A stretch of 7,508 bases of DNA, taken from the NCBI GenBank assembly GCA_030614505.1, contig JAUWTX010000086.1, forward strand, positions 1-7,508, read 5' to 3'. This DNA is from Desulfuromonadales bacterium (GTDB lineage Bacteria; Desulfobacterota; Desulfuromonadia; Desulfuromonadales; BM103). The notes under the pieces were generated by a model that worked only from the letters and a program-made list of their open reading frames with translations, was not told the DNA's origin and searched no databases. Made by a program: the position numbers and the translations under genes. This document shows positions 6,510 through 7,508 of this stretch, in pieces. Within the stretch, counting starts at the first letter, position 1; each line of letters begins with the position of its first letter.

Positions 6510-6570
6510 ATGAAAGGAAATTACTACTCAAACAGTCATCTAGCGAAAAAAATAACAAATATAATCGAAC

Positions 6571-6589
6571 TGTATATTTTTTCTATACA
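6571..6589. promoter_or_regulatory. Upstream activator site 1 candidate (TGTATA-N7-TATACA)
   Basis: A 6-bp dyad, TGTATA (6571-6576) and TATACA (6584-6589), around a T-rich seven-base spacer. It repeats at 6673-6694 (19 of 22 bases identical, 102 bp apart). Its centre is about 236 bp before the predicted sigma-54 start. Likely bound by the HTH of the adjacent response regulator (inference). Confidence 0.5.
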
Positions 6590-6656
6590 TCGATTTGATT
6601 TACAAAAAGTGATTACTTTTCAAGACTTTACAGGTCGTAAAGGCAGTTTTTGTTCC

Positions 6657-6669
6657 TATCATTAGCTTA
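6657..6669 (+). promoter_or_regulatory. Possible IHF site
   Basis: TATCATTAGCTTA matches the IHF consensus WATCARNNNNTTR at all but one defined position. IHF bending is common between activator sites and sigma-54 promoters, but this match lies just before the second dyad and could arise by chance in AT-rich DNA. Confidence 0.2.
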
Positions 6670-6673
6670 TTTC

Positions 6674-6690
6674 GTATATTTTTTATATAC
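6674..6690. promoter_or_regulatory. Upstream activator site 2 candidate (GTATA-N7-TATAC)
   Basis: The second copy of the dyad: GTATA (6674-6678) and TATAC (6686-6690) with the same seven-base spacer. Its centre is about 134 bp before the predicted start, a typical distance for NtrC-type enhancers. The 102-bp separation from site 1 is close to a whole number of helical turns, so both could lie on nearly the same face. Confidence 0.5.
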
Positions 6691-6726
6691 ATTGTCACGA
6701 TTTTAACAGGGGATTGGCTTTTTTCG

Positions 6727-6738
6727 TTCCCACGGGAA
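6727..6738. repeat. Short GC-rich palindrome TTCCC-AC-GGGAA
   Basis: Exact 5-bp arms stand out in AT-rich surroundings, about 83 bp before the predicted sigma-54 start. It may bind a second regulator; its role is unknown. Confidence 0.3.
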
Positions 6739-6789
6739 AACCTTTTTAAAACAGCACCTTAAATTATTTAAATAAGAATTTTCTAAGAA

Positions 6790-6805
6790 TGGCACGACCA
6801 ATGCA
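6790..6805 (+). promoter_or_regulatory. Sigma-54 (-24/-12) promoter
   Basis: TGGCACGACCAATGCA matches the consensus TGGCACRNNNNTTGCW with one mismatch (A for T just before TGCA). The invariant GG (6791-6792) and GC (6803-6804) have the required ten-base spacing. Transcription should start near 6815, giving a leader of about 55 bases before the ATG at 6870. The activator encoded immediately upstream is the obvious candidate. Confidence 0.85.
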
Positions 6806-6869
6806 CTACCTCACGCGGCAAGAAAAAAGCTGACGTTGAAGAATCAAGGTTGGCTGGAAGGAGATTGTT

Positions 6870-7088
6870 ATGAAAACAATGAGAATATTGCTTTCGATGG
6901 TGGTTGGCGGTGCTTCTGCTGCTTACGCAGCAACAGGTGCTCCGAGTGAAGGTGCCGGGCTCCTGACCTACTGCTTTGTCGGATTCTTTGCCATGATCAT
7001 CGTGTTCCAGTGTGTACCGGCGATGATTCTCTTTGCCGGAATGATCAAGGGACTGTTTTCCCCTCAGGAAAAGACTTCAGTTAAGTAG
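6870..7088 (+). CDS. Small membrane or exported protein of unknown function
   Basis: 72 residues. The N terminus is a typical signal peptide (MKTMRILL, then small residues) with a likely cut after AYA at residue 20. A second hydrophobic stretch follows at about 31-63, YCFVGFFAMIIVFQCVPAM and onward, rich in Phe, Met and Gly, which could form one long or two short membrane segments. The tail SPQEKTSVK is polar. Two cysteines (C35, C48) and P50 lie within the hydrophobic segment. There is no heme motif or enzyme signature. The start is certain: GGAAGGAG at 6856-6863 is a strong ribosome site six bases before ATG. It is the first gene after the sigma-54 promoter, so it is probably the main output of the two-component system. 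I do not recognise a named family, and a role as a membrane anchor, sensor accessory or stress protein is guesswork. Confidence 0.82.
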   Translation: MKTMRILLSMVVGGASAAYAATGAPSEGAGLLTYCFVGFFAMIIVFQCVPAMILFAGMIKGLFSPQEKTSVK

Positions 7089-7103
7089 CGACTAAGATGG
7101 GAT

Positions 7104-7124
7104 CTGTCTCCGGATTGGGGACGG
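7104..7124 (+). other. GC-rich hairpin between the small membrane gene and the receiver gene
   Basis: CTGTCTCC (7104-7111) pairs with GGGGACGG (7117-7124) around loop GGATT, eight pairs with two wobbles. No T-run follows, so it is not a normal terminator. It could be an mRNA stability or processing element that separates expression of the two genes. Confidence 0.35.
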
Positions 7125-7146
7125 TCTGACCTTGGCCAGGAGAATA

Positions 7147-7508
7147 ATGATGATACAGATGCCAGGATTACTCATCGCAGATGAAGACGTGTTGTCCAGG
7201 AAACGCATGGCGGATCTGTTCATTGATGCCGGCGACCAGGTGACAGTGACCAACTCAGCCGCTGGAGTCCTTTACGGAACGCTCAAGAAGACGGCTCAGG
7301 TGGTCTTGCTCAGCCCCAAGTTCGATGAATTGCTGGCAACAGACTTAATTCCGCTTCTGAAGCAGTGCAACCGCAACCTGAGCATTATCCTGGTTGCCAG
7401 CGAACTACCCCTGGCTTTGATTCGCAAGGCGCGTAGCGAGGGTATTTTTTATCATGCTCTCAAGCCAACCCGCCCCGGTGATGAAGAAGAGTTGCGACAG
7501 GCCGTTAA
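7147..7508 (+). CDS. CheY-like receiver protein lacking the phospho-acceptor Asp (cut by window end)
   Basis: An open frame from ATG 7147, preceded by AGGAGA (7138-7143), with 120 codons and no stop before the window ends. The fold signature is that of a response-regulator receiver: LLIADED (acidic residues 12-14) in strand 1, VVLLSPKF at strand 3, IILVAS (S85) at strand 4 and HALKP (K106) at strand 5. At the phosphorylation position the usual Asp is Ser (S56). The acidic pocket, Ser and Lys remain. This suggests a pseudo-receiver that works by protein contact without phosphorylation, or one regulated in another way. What follows residue 120 is unknown; a further output domain is possible. 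It lies 58 bases after the small membrane gene and is probably transcribed from the same sigma-54 promoter. Confidence 0.72.
   Translation, partial: MMIQMPGLLIADEDVLSRKRMADLFIDAGDQVTVTNSAAGVLYGTLKKTAQVVLLSPKFDELLATDLIPLLKQCNRNLSIILVASELPLALIRKARSEGIFYHALKPTRPGDEEELRQAV

Larger units (their letters stand above)
6510..6869. other. AT-rich 360-base intergenic control region
   Basis: There is no credible gene in this stretch. It contains two dyads (6571-6589, 6674-6690), a possible IHF site between them, a GC-rich palindrome at 6727-6738 and the sigma-54 promoter at 6790-6805. CTTTAC/GTAAAG (6626-6631 with 6637-6642) with five T at 6647-6651 is a very weak terminator candidate for the response regulator; I saw no better one. 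Confidence 0.7.

Noticed and set aside
6605..6620. AAAAGT-GATT-ACTTTT as terminator of the response regulator
   Set aside because: The stem is AT-rich and short, and no T-run follows the right arm.

Overview
The window looks like a piece of a mesophilic deltaproteobacterial chromosome, most likely from the Desulfuromonas/Pelobacter/Geobacter relatives. This is inferred from gene content: an assimilatory sulfate operon with a ferredoxin-type sulfite reductase and a fused siroheme synthase, a c-type-heme sensor kinase, an NtrC-type regulator and a sigma-54 promoter. No rRNA or species marker is present. All genes lie on the plus strand. No tRNA, rRNA, CRISPR array, insertion sequence or phage gene was recognised.

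Region 1 (1-3063) is a sulfate-assimilation/siroheme operon. It holds the last 68 codons of the ATP-sulfurylase GTPase subunit (cysN), a siroheme/[4Fe-4S] sulfite (or nitrite) reductase, and a CysG-like siroheme synthase with an unusually short middle domain. CysG supplies the cofactor of the reductase, so the gene order makes biochemical sense. A weak terminator follows at about 3109-3133.

Region 2 (3134-6509) is a two-component system. A near-consensus sigma-70 promoter with a perfect 11-bp inverted repeat at its predicted start, and a foldable leader ending in six T, precede a membrane histidine kinase. Its periplasmic domain carries a CX4CH c-type heme motif. The kinase frame is broken by a single in-frame TAG exactly before the phospho-histidine domain; everything after it is intact in the same frame. 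After a 147-base gap comes an NtrC-family response regulator (receiver, AAA+, HTH).

Region 3 (6510-7508) is the probable target. An AT-rich 360-base intergenic region contains two nearly identical dyads 102 bp apart and an excellent -24/-12 sigma-54 promoter. Downstream are a 72-residue secreted or inner-membrane protein and a receiver-like protein, cut by the window end, that has Ser where the phosphorylated Asp should be. The simplest model is: periplasmic heme sensor -> NtrC-type activator -> sigma-54 promoter -> small membrane protein plus non-phosphorylatable receiver.

The least expected signal is a pair of related sequence elements of about 85 bases. One sits directly before the cysG start and the other directly before the response-regulator start. 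They share three conserved blocks, the same distance to the start codon and the same closing helix. They look like two copies of one cis-acting RNA element that ties siroheme synthesis to the regulator.
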